From contig JABCPU010000105.1 in the NCBI GenBank assembly GCA_016800925.1, positions 1 to 64,000 of the forward strand: 64,000 bases of DNA, written 5' to 3'. This stretch comes from Suillus spraguei (taxonomy: Eukaryota > Basidiomycota > Agaricomycetes > Boletales > Suillaceae). The position numbers were made by a program, and so were the translations under genes. The notes beneath the pieces are model-generated. The model was not told where the DNA came from. It did no database searches and saw only the letters and a program-made list of their open reading frames with translations. Shown piece after piece: positions 19,711 through 31,044 of this stretch; position 1 is the first letter of the stretch; every line of letters begins with the position of its first letter.

Positions 19711-21908
19711 ATGTTTCTGAGCGAGCTCGTTCGAGCTGGCGTTACGCTAATAACTTACCTATCCGTCATTCGCACAGTCTCTGTTATCAAGGACAATCTT
19801 GATCCCACGGAAGCAGGGCACGTCGAGATTCAATCCAAGGTTCACAATGCGACTGGCATTCGTTATATCAAGAATTCAGGAATTTGTGAAACAACTCCAA
19901 ATGTGACCCAAATTTCTGGTTACATTAACGTTGGAACAAACATGTCCATGGTATATTTCTGTTCCTCATACCCTATATGTAAACTGACTGAAGACACAGT
20001 GGTTCTGGTTCTTTGAGTCTAGAAACTCACCGGAAACAGCCCCATTCACTCTGTGGTAGGTTTCCGGGAAGCTGGGTCACCCAAGTACCTGAATTGAGTC
20101 GCACTTCTGAACTGCTTTCGCAGGTTGAACGGTGGCCCTGGATGTTCTTCTATGATCGGATTGTTTCAAGGTTGATTGATGCAATTGCCTCTTAATTAAA
20201 TTCTAATTTTCCACAGAGAATGGACCATGCTTAGTGAATGCCGACCGTAATTCCACTATTCTGAACCCTTACAGGTATGTCGGGATTATAGCCGTTTTTC
20301 ATTTATTGACCCAATATGGGTTCCTGCAGTTGGAATGGTCTCAGCAACAGTATGTAGCATGTAATTCTTCGATCTCGTTTCCAGAGCTAACTTGTACACC
20401 CAGTGATCTATATTGACCAGCCAATCGGAACAGGATTTTCTTACGGTACTGATACGGTAAACAGCACGGAAGCCGCTGCGCCTTTTGTATGGACTGCATT
20501 TCAGGTTCTGTTTGAAAGTCAACTATTTTCGAAGTATGCCAGTCGAGAGTCAGTTGCTTAACTCAGCTATCATGGTCGGTTACTTATGCCGGGCTCAGGT
20601 TCATCTTCGCCACAGAAAGCTATGGTGGCCACTACGGACCCAGTTTTGTGACCTACTTCGAAGAGCAAAACGCCTTAATCGCTAGCGGGGAAATCGATGC
20701 TGTTCCGGTTGTCGTCAGCGCCTTGATGATTAACAAGCAAGTAACTTTCTTGACTTACTAACACGTCGTTGAATGAGCATTCACAGTGGCTGGTATGATC
20801 CGCTGATTCAGAACATCGCATACCTAAACTTTGCGACTGATGCCCCTGGCTATGGACAGCTCCAGCCAGATGACGTACTCAAGAACATTTCGGATGCCCT
20901 CTACGGTCCTGATGGTTGCGTAGCGCAAGAGAATGCTTGCTACGCTGCTGGAACTTCCACTCACTCAGACAAGATTTGCCGGGATGCCGATAATTACTGC
21001 GTGAGTAGTAACATATCAATATGCATGTATTCGTCGAACTCTTTCAGATCAATAACGTCTTCACCCCTGCTGTGGGCGATTATGACAGCTATGATATACG
21101 TCAAAATTCATCTGCTTTATTCCCCCCTGAATACTACATGTATTACTTGCGCAAAGAAGATGTCATGAAGAAGATCGGTGCTCAGGTTAAATACGAGGAA
21201 TGCCCAGATGCACCCTATGAGCAGTTTGTAAAGACAGGGGACGTATGTATTTGTCCAACTCCTTTCCTCGAGTGCTAAATATAACTTCCTGTTAAAGGAC
21301 GCTAGAACATGGCTACCCCAGTTGTCAGCTCTAGCGAACTCTGGGATGAAGATTTTGATTTGGGTGCGTGCTTAGTTATTGATTCACTGTCCGCTAATCA
21401 CCGGGGAAGAACAGGCTGGAGATACTGATATGAAGTCCGTTTTCGTGCTGTAATGACTTTTCGTATCGTGATCCTGACACTTTTCGTTCACTTTAGTTGC
21501 AACTGGCTTGGGGTAGGCTGTTGTGTATTTTGTTGCCAACAACGCTGAATTATTGCTAACAGGGCCACGCATCAGTTCTAGCAATGGATTGGTATGGCAA
21601 TGAGACGCTCCATAATACCCCACTTACCAATATGACGATCAACGGCACGGCTGTTGCAGCTGTGCAGAACGTCGACAACTTCTCCTTTGCGTAAGTCTTT
21701 TTCACCTCAGCTTGCTAACAAGATATACTCATCATTTTCCATTTTAGACGAGTGTATGGTGCTGGACACGAAGTGGTCAGTTGACTCGCTTAAGGATGAT
21801 GATATCCACTGATGCCTGTTATGTCATTATTAGGCTGCTTTCCAGCCCCAAGCAGCTTTGGAGATTTTCTCCCAGGTTGTTCGTAAAGAACAACTTCACT
21901 CCGTCTAA
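19711..21908 (+). CDS. serine carboxypeptidase, family S10
   Basis: Removes C-terminal residues from peptides at acid pH; probably secreted or vacuolar. About ten introns of 45-70 bp can be spliced in frame with GT-AG ends. The spliced product shows, in order, a hydrophobic N-terminus, GICETTPNVTQISGYI, WFWFFESRNSP, NGGPGCSS (oxyanion part), WNGLSNMIYIDQPIGTGFSYG, the catalytic Ser in ATESYGGHYGP, GWYDPLIQ, a Cys-rich insert, the Asp motif AGDTD followed by NCNWLGG, and the catalytic His in VYGAGHEV, ending at TAA 21906-21908. All triad motifs are present and I see no lesion. It lies between two aspartic protease paralogues, which fits a small extracellular proteolysis cluster. Exon borders were placed by eye. 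Confidence 0.88.
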
Positions 21909-22961
21909 AGAGTGTATTTGGGAGCACACATCGTGAATCTAGTTAGAGGTCCTTGACGTACTTGAGCAGTGGGCAAAAGTTCCTCCTGAGACCTATCGTA
22001 CAAATATCGTGTCAAATCTCATTGGTCGAAGTCTCATTTAATTCAAAGACCGAGGAGCTTAAGGACGCTGGTTATTGTGTCCATCACCTTATGCTATGCT
22101 GCGGCGCGTTTTTACTGTAAGTCCGTCCTGCTCTGCATCCCTCTGCTAGTGTAGGTTCTGCGTCATGCAACGAGAGTCTCTGTCTCCTGCTGTTGACATT
22201 TTCTTTCTTGCAGCTGACCGAAGGTGAGTCCTTGTACTTGTTGCCAATTAGCGTCCAAAAAACGCATCGCATGCAGTCTTCTGGTCTCATTTCGAAAACA
22301 CTTTATGTCCGGAAGTGAAAGAGACCTCGATGCATCCTACCAGCACTGACTATGGGTGAGACCATATCGCTGCCTGTTAAGATTGCAGGTATAGGCATTC
22401 TAAATCCCATGTTCGGTGCGCCAGATACTGGTGGTTCGGGGTTGGCGTTTGCTGCGTGTGTCCCACAATTCTCGTCTCTTCAAATCAATGCACTTGGTGG
22501 GTAAATTAGAAGGACATATCATATAAAGAAAGTTACTGCATGCATACGGCCAAGGCTTCTGTGTTTGCGCGATCGAAATTGGTCGATTCTGAGCGGTAAT
22601 GTGGACACGTGGACTGCTCACAAAAATTTTTTCTCACTGTTGGTCATGGATCGTGTGAAGGACGGAAGAATAGCAGACCGCCCTTATCTGAAGCCCAACT
22701 TGAAGTGCCAATAATTTACGGAGTCCTGCCAGATCTTCCAGCCCACAGATACACCACAATTGTAGGGGTGGACATGCGAACAGATAAACAGTTGACATTC
22801 GATGTCGGATAGAACTCTGACAGTTTACCCGATATCAGAGGAGAGGAAAAGAAAATAGGGGCCTGCCGTTGAAGGTCCTTTCGAAATCCCGGAAATCATC
22901 GCATTTGGCGCCATTTCGGCGCACATCACATTTATATAAGTTGATAAACAATCGACAAAGA
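21909..22961. other. intergenic, possible decayed gene remnant
   Basis: A short open stretch on the plus strand at about 22388-22465 reads GIGILNPMFGAPDTGGSGLAF, which looks protein-like (it recalls secreted fungal glycosidase-type proteins), but no exon structure can be built around it. The rest shows nothing. Confidence 0.3.
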
Positions 22962-24364
22962 TCAGGCAGGAGTGGCCTCTACCCTAACATTCTCTAGTCC
23001 ATTCGCATATTGGAACTGCTCCGAGTTCTCATACTACCAATCGTCAGAAATAGGTCCTAAAAACTCTATAGGAAAATAACACACCTCCCACATGTCAATA
23101 GCAACCTGACAACTCTCCCGCACAACGCGTGGAGAATCCTCGCGTGTCATCCATTCTTTAAGATGGGGCAGCACCTCAGGTGTGGCAATTCCTCCAAGGG
23201 CCTCCGCAGCCTCGTGTCGCACCATATCGGACTCAGATGTGTCCCGCAGGACATTAAGCAACGAGGGTACAGAGTGTGTGCTCAAGAGTTGGCCAAAAAC
23301 AAAAGCGATTTCGTGCCTGCAGTGGATAAATTAAGCCACAATGGAGTGAAAAATCGAAAAGAGGCGGACTTGAACAAGGCGCTGTCATCAGAGAATCCTG
23401 CTGCTAGTGCATCCACGGCTGCTGGCGTCCCAATGTTGCGGAGTGCAAACATGGCACGATAGCGCTGGAAGAGGGGGACGGAAACATCCAAAAGTGTGGT
23501 ACGGAGAGAGCAAATTGTAGATTCAGACAGGTCGTCAGGTTTGGGCTGGCCGGAGAGAAGTTTGGAGGAGGGTGGAGCGGGATCAATGGAGCTGTATGTT
23601 CTTTGTATGCGTTGTGAGTCAGTTGATTCATGTAGTTATGGACGTAGAATGGGATTTCAAACAAGGACATGAAAACTACATACAGTGTCTGATCTGATGA
23701 TTCTTTTGACGAAAGATGCTGGCGTCCCTCTTCAGAGCTGTCCCATTCAATTTTAGCGAGGGCGATCTCGCACGTCTCACGCACGCTCCTGTTAGGATCT
23801 GTGAGGTACTTCATAAGGACTGCCTTGAAATCAGGCGATGAGATCGCGCCTATTGCTTCTGCTGCCTGTCTCGAATACTAGTTAACATCACGATACACTA
23901 GAGTGTACAACAGTGGGACCGAAGCAGGACGATGGAGACGCTCACCTCATGCCGGACCATAGGATCCTCGTCCAAATTCTCCAGTACTAATTTAAGGACC
24001 GGGAGAGCTGAGACAAGCTTCATCTGTCCTAAGCAATATGCAAGCTCATGCTTAAGTAGTGCTGAGTGATCGGCAAAGCCTGGTAAATGGATCACGCATC
24101 AGCGCACGTCCTAGCTGGAAATCGCATAAAAGCATATTTTGTGAAAAGGTATTACGGTTGGTATTAGGATCGAAAAAAGGATCGCACGAATAAGAGAACG
24201 AACGAAATTCACATACCTTCAGATATGATCTTGACTGCTTCATCATTCTTCAAACTTTTCAACGTAAAGAGAGCTCTGAAACGGTCGTGCAATGGCACAG
24301 TACCGCTCGTGTTAAGCAGAGCAGAGCGAAGGGCAGAGAGTTCGCTTGGAGAAACCACATCCAT
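22962..24364 (-). CDS. LIA1: deoxyhypusine hydroxylase
   Basis: Hydroxylates deoxyhypusine on eIF5A, the last step of hypusine formation, with a diiron centre held by four His-Glu pairs in HEAT-like repeats. Start [20 protein letters not shown] at 24364. Exons spliced on the minus strand give [13 protein letters not shown] (HE 1), DPMVRHE (HE 2), ALFK then HEIAFVFGQ across an intron (HE 3), and [13 protein letters not shown] (HE 4), so all four metal motifs are present in two symmetric halves. The last exon is small: after an intron following IDMWE it reads [14 protein letters not shown] and ends with TGA at 22962-22964. Length, about 320 residues, is normal. Its ATG is only 74 bp from the ATG of the divergent MRT4 gene. 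Confidence 0.92.
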
Positions 24365-24438
24365 CGAGGAGGATCGAGATAAAGATAATTTGGCGCGGTC
24401 GCAGCGGACTTTTGATTTCATTTGTTTTCCTACATACC

Positions 24439-25494
24439 ATGACCAAGTCAAAACGCTCAAAACTCGGCAAGTTCATACTCATTGATGGATCACGATGAAG
24501 GCTGACGCAGATGTTGTATTCTGTGTGGATAGTATCTCTTACAAAAGTCCTGAAAAAGACGAGGGAGCATAAAAATGTACTCTTGACCGAGGTTAGTTTT
24601 TGTGGAATTTGTTCTCCCCTCTGGATGCATTTCTGCGGAGATACTAGACCATGGATATGATTGCAATGCCGTTTCTACTATCTGTCCCCCTGCCATGCGA
24701 GTGCTAAATGTTCTTTCATCTTAAGGTCCAACAAAATGCTGAAAGATGGAAATACTGCTGGTTGTTCGAAGTCGGCGCGATGCGTAATGCCCATTTAAAA
24801 ACTGTGCGGAAACAATGGAAAGAGTATGTCCCCGCTTCTTTTCCTGTCTACATCGTTGACTCACGATCTGCAGTTCAGCGCGTATATTCTTCGGTCGAGG
24901 AGCAGTAATGGCCAAAGCCCTAGGCACAACAATGGAAGAAGAGCACCGAATGGGACTCCACAAACTAGCCCAAGTAAGCCACCACTTCCAAGCTCATCTC
25001 AGCCTAACAAAACATTTCAGCAAATAAAAGGCCAAGTAGGGTTGTTTTTCACGAATTCGGAACCTCAAGAAGTGATAGAGTGGTTCGATGATTTCAAACA
25101 AGCGGATTACGCGCGAATGGGAAACAAAGCTACGCGGACAGTGATACTACCTGCAGGACCTGTGATGCGGGTACACTCTGACCCACCTGAACCGTTCCCG
25201 CATAATGAGGACCCACAGCTCCGGAAGCTGGGTCTTACAACGTCGATGAAGCGGGGTGTACCGACGCTTGAAAATCCTCATCGGGTGTGTGATAAGGGGA
25301 AGGCCTTAACGAGCGAGCAAGCGCAGCTACTGAAACTCCTCGGTGAGAAGATGGTGGCGTTTAGGGTTGTGTTGTTGGCAAGGTGGGATGCTGCTAGTGG
25401 GGAGGTTGTTCAAGTTGAGGGTGGGTGTACGGAGATAGAACGGGAAGGTGATGAGGTTGAAAACAAGGGCTCGGATGAGGAGATGAGCGAGTAG
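24439..25494 (+). CDS. MRT4: ribosome assembly factor MRT4
   Basis: Nuclear/nucleolar P0-like protein that holds the P-stalk site during 60S subunit assembly and is later replaced by P0. Exons 24439-24466, 24533-24591, 24726-24823, 24874-24973 and 25021-25494 join in frame. The product has the MTKSKRSKLVSLTKV start, an ERWKYCWLFEVGAMRN block, FGRGAVMAKALG, QIKGQVGLFFTN, the ADYARMGN block and a C-terminal QLLKLLGEKMVAFRV, ending in an acidic tail. The first intron starts with GC instead of GT (gcaagt). Stop TAG. Divergent from the deoxyhypusine hydroxylase gene with a very short shared promoter. Confidence 0.93.
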
Positions 25495-26224
25495 GTTTCG
25501 CTATGTACCGATACTGGCGATTATCCACTATAAAAGGCATTATGTCTCTCCTTCTCAAGTACCCTTGAGTTCGCTGATAGGCTCACAGAAACAAGTCCCT
25601 TCAAAGCGATTACTATTCCAAAATATTAGTACACTTTGACGTTCAGAGGTCAAGACCTCGAGCGGCAGGAGGTGCAAGAGAAAAGAGAAGAGGTGGCATC
25701 ATTCTTCATCAAACCATACCGTGACTCACCTGCGTCTAAGACGCGTGTCGTGTCTGAAAGTTGGCTCAAGTGAACTGCTAACCCGCTTTTCAAGATAAAT
25801 CCAAATAATATGTCCATCGTATAAATTCTATCCCACAAGAGGCTGTCGAGAGGTATATCTCCCATAAGTTAGCACTCCTTAGATTGATTGATTTTCGCAC
25901 CTTGGCACTGGCGCCAAGGTGAGAAAAGTGACATAATAACTACGAGGTTTTACTGATGTATGACTCTTGATAATCCGGATGAAGTGGCCCTCTGTGGTTG
26001 TTCTTGGTGTTCTCGCTGGTCGTTGTCTCTTTGTGGGGAGGGGGGGATTATCATGACCTTTGTCAAATAACGAGTGCAACACACCGTTGACAAATTGAAC
26101 AGCTGGGAATCCACGATGAATATTTGAATCGTGGCGTATACCCTTCGAAGTGCTGGCGATTTCAAGCGCGAGAGTCTGTACAATTTCGTGAATGCAGGTT
26201 TCCAAACATAGTAGCATTCCAAAA
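25495..26224. other. intergenic, no gene seen
   Basis: No credible ORF. From about 26225 the sequence matches the inverted counterpart 17976-18064, the outer promoter part of the duplicated protease unit. Confidence 0.5.
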
Positions 26225-26351
26225 GCAAACCATCTCTTGCCACATTTTATCGAATCCTTGCACTCGCGATGACTGGGATCGCAATTAATTATCTCGTCAT
26301 CACTTTTCCGACGGGGACTGACGTGGCTAAGGCTCATCGCGTTCGCTAGTA

Positions 26352-26360
26352 CATATATAA
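26352..26360 (+). promoter_or_regulatory. TATA-like box of the right aspartic protease gene
   Basis: catatataa lies about 37-45 bp before the ATG at 26397, in a block shared with the left paralogue. Confidence 0.6.
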
Positions 26361-26396
26361 TGGGTCACCGAGTATGATATGACTTTCCAGTAAGTC

Positions 26397-27854
26397 ATGT
26401 TCTTTGCTGCATCCTTGTTAGCACTGCTGGCTTCGTCAACCATGGGATCGCCTGTTGAAGCTCGCAATTCCCGTATCACCCTCCCCATGACCAGGAGGTT
26501 AGAATTCTGTAATAGTACCAACCTCGTGCAGCACGACGAAGCTCGCGTGGCGGCCCTCAGGGACTACAGTGCCCATAGCCGGCGTGCTCATATTTACGGT
26601 TTAGAAAACACTCATTTTACCTACCTCATATCAGTTGGCATTGGCAATCCCCCCACAACCTGTAAGTTCAACACTGAGAAAACATGCGGCTGTTGATGTA
26701 TTATTGAAGACAAGTTGATGATCGACACCTCTAGCGCGATCACATGGGTTGGCGCCTCCACTCAATACGTGCCAACCGTCACCAGCTTCGACACTGGAGA
26801 GGCTATATGGCAAGAACACGGTTCTATCGTTCTCATCGGTATGACATATAACAATATCATAAGTTGAAGATACCTACGATCATCTCTAGGAACTCAATGG
26901 ACTGATACCGTCACTCTCGCTCATGGCGTCACCGTCACCAGGATGCCAATTGGTGTTGCTTCTCATCCAATGGGCGTCAATATTGACGGTATCCTTGGCA
27001 TCGGGCCTGCGGGCTTGACACTCGACGCCCTGCTAAATCGTCCGAGAGACACGTTCCAGACTATCACTGGATACCTGTATCACCAACACGTCATTTGGCA
27101 GCCCCTTGTTGGTATCTCTTTCCAGCCCAGCACTGTAGATACAGACGACGGACAGCTCAGCTTTGGTGAAACTGACCCTGGCCTGTACACCGGCGACCTT
27201 AGATTCACGTAAGCTGCCTCAGCTCCTGGATCAATTCAGACTGATAGTAATTGTTTTGTTTCAGCCCTACCACCCTCACCTTCCCCTCATCTCGCTACTG
27301 GGGATTCGATCAGAGGATCACCTACGGCCCCAGGATAATCTTAGGCCTCACTGCTGGTATCATCGATAGTAGCTCCACCTTTATTTGGCTTGCGTCCGGT
27401 GTGTATTTAGAGTTAGCGAGTAATAATGGTCTGATCAGCGTTCGATAGATGCCTTTGATAGGTACCGGGTTGAAACCGGCGGTAACTTGGATGCGGCGAC
27501 TCGTCTTCTCACTATCACCCCTGCCCAGTACGATAATCTTCTAGACTTGGACTTCCATATTGGCTTAGTACGTCAATTCTGTCAGCCCTCACATCTTTTG
27601 TTCACCATTTTGCACAGGAAATCTACAGTCTCACGCGTAATGCCCAAATCTGGCCTCGTCCTCTCAACTACGCGATTAATGGCGTTGACGGCGCTATATA
27701 TCTCGTCGTTCAAAGCATTGGCATACCCTTTGGCGGAACATTTGACTTTGTTCTCGGCTGTGTATTCCTCCAGCGCTTCTACACTGTGCTTGATAGGGCC
27801 TTCGACCGCATCGGTTTTGCCAAAACCGTGTTCACTGATGCAACCACAAACTAA
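26397..27854 (+). CDS. A1 aspartic protease paralogue with altered catalytic motifs
   Basis: Same architecture as the left paralogue: signal peptide from 26397, ITLPMTRR propeptide, then the two pepsin lobes. Exons 26397-26661, 26710-26838, 26890-27208, from 27265, then two more, to TAA 27852-27854; intron 1 is 48 bp in both genes and all phases agree, so the frame is open throughout. In lobe 1 the active-site triplet reads D-T-S (IDTSSAITW) and in lobe 2 D-S-S (IIDSSSTF). The Asp residues stay but the family-invariant Gly is Ser in both. Other family blocks remain (DGILGIGPAGL, WGFDQRITYG, CVFLQRFYTVLD). It is either a catalytically impaired pseudoprotease under selection or a gene in early decay. 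Confidence 0.88.
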
Positions 27855-27905
27855 TACGGAATTTGCAAAGTATACGAAGCTTACTTTATCAGATGTAAAG
27901 CAGCA

Positions 27906-28119
27906 TAGATTGTATGGACTCTTCTCAAATTATTATGTAGTGCTACATAGCCACTGTAGTGACATGTAGTAGGCAACCAGGTTACTCTATAGCCGAAATC
28001 AGGGCCATGTAGAGCTACAGGAGGCGCCAGGAGTAACCTGTAGTGACTGTAGCGAATATTCATTACTGTGGCGCATAGTAGTATTATGGAGTGCTGTAGT
28101 AGTGATTCTAAGTAATCAT
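27906..28119. repeat. short inverted-repeat-rich segment
   Basis: Between about 27935 and 28080 there are repeated ctgtagt / actacag words and an inverted pair caggttact (27976) and agtaacctg (28032), suggesting a small MITE-like element. Borders are not clear. No gene. Confidence 0.35.
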
Positions 28120-28529
28120 AGCGGAAATACAGACAGTGTCGAGGTCAATATATGTATTTAAGTAGAAATCACTTGCCAACTCATAGGGTTGACAGATTGT
28201 CCCATCTTCGGTATTAAGTGACATGGACGAAGAATTTCGTCAACATGTATCATGGCCACGTTCCGATGCAGTTGACGAGTTGAACGAGAAACCTGACGCA
28301 GGCCAGAGGAGAGGTCCGGCTCCCTGAATGGCGTGAACCACTCAACATAAGCCAAAGCTTTGGAATATATCCCAAACTGACGAGACAGAGTAAATATGAC
28401 ATGGACTTGTGCCACTCGCACACCTACGGGGAGCGTCCATGTAGATTTTGCAACAGCCTCCAATAACAAACACTTACCGTCTGATGTGTGCAAATCTGTG
28501 GTCCAAATGCTGTCGCTCGTTAGCATCAT
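28120..28529 (-). pseudogene. C-terminal fragment of a Plavaka-like transposon protein
   Basis: The minus-strand frame reads VRVAQVHVIF, LAYVEWFTPFREPD, RQVSRSTRQLHRN, and EILRPCHLIPKMG, a block order I associate with the C-terminus of proteins from Plavaka-type (CACTA-like) transposons of Agaricomycetes. A one-base shift near 28180 is needed to continue into a FYLNTYID block that normally follows. Nothing of the N-terminal transposase is seen in the neighbouring sequence, so this is a scrap. Confidence 0.45.
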
Positions 28530-29323
28530 ATCAAACTTGGCAGGGGATCCAGACTTCCGCCCAGGACCAGGAGGTACTTCAGGCGTCGCTCTAACGCGCT
28601 ACCACTGTGGTGATTCACCTACCCGTAGATCCGGCGGAGCAACGATTATGACTTGTCGAAAAACATCGAAACGGTCTTGAGGACCGGGGACAATGTTATG
28701 GCATGGCATATGCTTGCGCAGGAAGAGTTGGAGGGCTGGGAGAAATGCAACTACACCATGTGCAGTGATGAGCTGCTGAACAGACCGCCGAGGGTGTGCT
28801 GGAGTCTTGACAAGGGTACGGACAACATATTGCTCAGGGATGGGAGGCGTCAGACTTGCTTTAGCAGTGCTGCCAGTGTGTGACTTGGATCAGTGTTCTG
28901 CCGGTCGGTGAATCAGAGTCACGGTCATTGACTGCGATTCGTGGGAAAGTACACGAAGTTCACCCGGATCTGACTTTGAGCGGTTCTCTGCAGAGCTGGT
29001 CCTTCTCATGCCCCGTCACCTGAGGACCCCACATGATGGGAAAATCTCACAAATATGTCCGGATTACTAAATATTATGGGTACATGACATTGAAATTCCG
29101 ACTCAGGGGCCTCAAACGTCTTATGTAATAGCCGTGCCAAGTCGCGAGGTCCTAGTGCTGAAGGCCTCGCGAGCAAGCACCCCTGGGCATATGATAGTCA
29201 TGTCTTGAAGCTTGAGGTATGATGGCATGACGGCTGCATTGTCATGTAGATACAAATCGGACATGTGGAATTAACGACGATACCAACTTGATTGTCAATG
29301 AGTCGGAGTCCCCTAAGATTCTT
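28530..29323. other. intergenic, no gene seen
   Basis: One plus-strand ORF (28653-28883) is Cys/Trp-rich but is not recognised. Positions 29105-29175 (a cgtcttatgtaatagccgtgcc word and a gcctcgcgagcaagc word) recur at 32730-32845. Confidence 0.4.
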
Positions 29324-31044
29324 ATGTCTGAGACTGACACACCTCCCCCTTTTATTCTCATTCCTACGGAAGAAAGAACAACAAACAATCGACCTATCGC
29401 ATGGGAATCCAAATCATGATACCGCACTCCACAACCTTGTCCTTACCCTCAATATCAGATACGACAAATTGGATGCCAGCGAGGATCTCGACGAGGCCAT
29501 CGACCTGTTCCGGGATTCACTTCAGTCAACGCCACATGGCCATCCATGTCGCCATACAAGTCTTTTCAATTTGAGCTTAGCGCTCTGCTCTCGTTTCACG
29601 CAAACTCGGAAGAATGAAGATGTCGAGGAGGTCATTCGACTCTGCCAAGAGTCATTGCAGCCTTTGCCTTCACTGCACTCGGATAGATATTGCAGCTACA
29701 TGCGGTTGCAGGAAGCCCACTTGTCTCGTTACGAGGTGCAGGCAAGTCTGCTGATTTGTCGCTCGCTGTAGAGAACTTTAGAGTAACATCACGACATCCC
29801 ACCCGAGGATTCGCGGACCGCATCAAAGAGGCTATAGACTGGGCTTGCCAAGCAGAAGTCTATCATCATCACGACTCTGCTCTTGAGGCATACCAAATGT
29901 GCTTGGAGCTTATTGACAACCACGTGATGATGCGATCATCCATCATCTCCAGGCAGGAGGCTGGGATCGCTTTTCACAGCACCCGATCACCAACACTAGA
30001 TGCAGTTTCGTATACGTCATGATGATCTGGGACAAGCAGTTGAACTTCTGGAGCAGGGTCGCGGTCAGCAATGGTCGCTGGCCTCTCGACTCAGGACTCC
30101 GCTGGAAGAGCTGGAATTTGCAAGTCCAGAACTAGCTCACAAGCTCTCAGAGATCGGCCAACGCTTGTCTGTTGCTCAGGGTTCCGCAGGCAGCAATATA
30201 ATACAGGAGACTTCAGGAGCAGCGGGATGACGTGATAGCTGAAATCCGAAATCTTCAAGGTTTCTTGCAGTTCCTGCTCCCACCGTCATACGCAGACTTG
30301 CAAGTTGTAGCATGCCATGGTCCCGTTATCATCCTCGTTGCAAGTCAACACTTATATAGCGCCATAATTGTCCCGACATCAGGAAACCCACGCCACGTTA
30401 GCTTCCCGTGCATGACTATCACACATCTGGAGGTGCCCAAGAAGGATTTTGCCAGGGAGATACGATGTCCAGAGGAAACGAGGAAAGAACTGCAGGGTCT
30501 CTTGCGGACAGTATGGGACGAGATCATGCTCCCCGTCGTCGTCGTCCTCCAGTGTGATCTCAGAGTGGGGAGCCGTTCTCGAATCTGGTTGTGTCCAAGT
30601 GCGACCTTCACTTCCATTCCTCTCCACGCAGCTCACTCTTTCCGAATGAAACGGACGCACACGGGAACTATGCTTGGAGGACGTCTACATATGCTCTTAC
30701 ACTCCAAGTCTTTCAGCTCTAGACAGATGATGAAGACACATGTGACTCCATCCTTTGCTGGAATCGGACAAAGTGAACCGGGTGCAGGACAAGGCGAGGC
30801 GGTCGTCACCTCGCAGCTGGACTTCAGTTTTTGGGGTTCAAGAGCGTGATTGGCACGCTGTGGGTGGTCGACGACGCTGTCGCGAATCACGTCGTGAAAG
30901 CTTTCTACGAGAACACGGTCAAAGATTTGAAGAGATATGATGAACTGTATGAAGGCGGCCTGGGCACTCAACGGTGCTACTAGCTCTGTGAAAACGCAAG
31001 TGCCGCTTGAGCAGAGGATGGTTTTCATTCATACTGGTGTGTAG
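29324..31044 (+). pseudogene. TPR-CHAT protein pseudogene lacking the CHAT catalytic core
   Basis: Agaricomycete CHAT-TPR proteins pair tetratricopeptide repeats with a caspase-like peptidase domain. Here the TPR part (29410-29770: LDEAIDLFRDSL, EEVIRLCQESL) and the linker (29770-30230: SLAVENFR, AVELLEQGRGQQWSLASRLR) are clear but lie in three frames. The start of the CHAT domain follows (30232-30800: LLPPSYADLQ, RIWLCPSATFTSIPLHAAH, TPSFAGIGQ). The sequence then jumps near 30820 straight to the C-terminal GFKSVIGTLWVVDDAVA block, so the segment with the catalytic His (ACHG) and Cys (SACH) is absent. A further frame change lies near 30925; the final block ends at TAG 31042-31044. The first 80 bp (29324-29405) copy the N-terminus of the ankyrin-type pseudogene at 35374, with an internal deletion. 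Confidence 0.75.

Noticed and set aside
22388..22465. Glycosidase gene
   Set aside because: Only about 25 recognisable residues; no exons or active-site motif around them.
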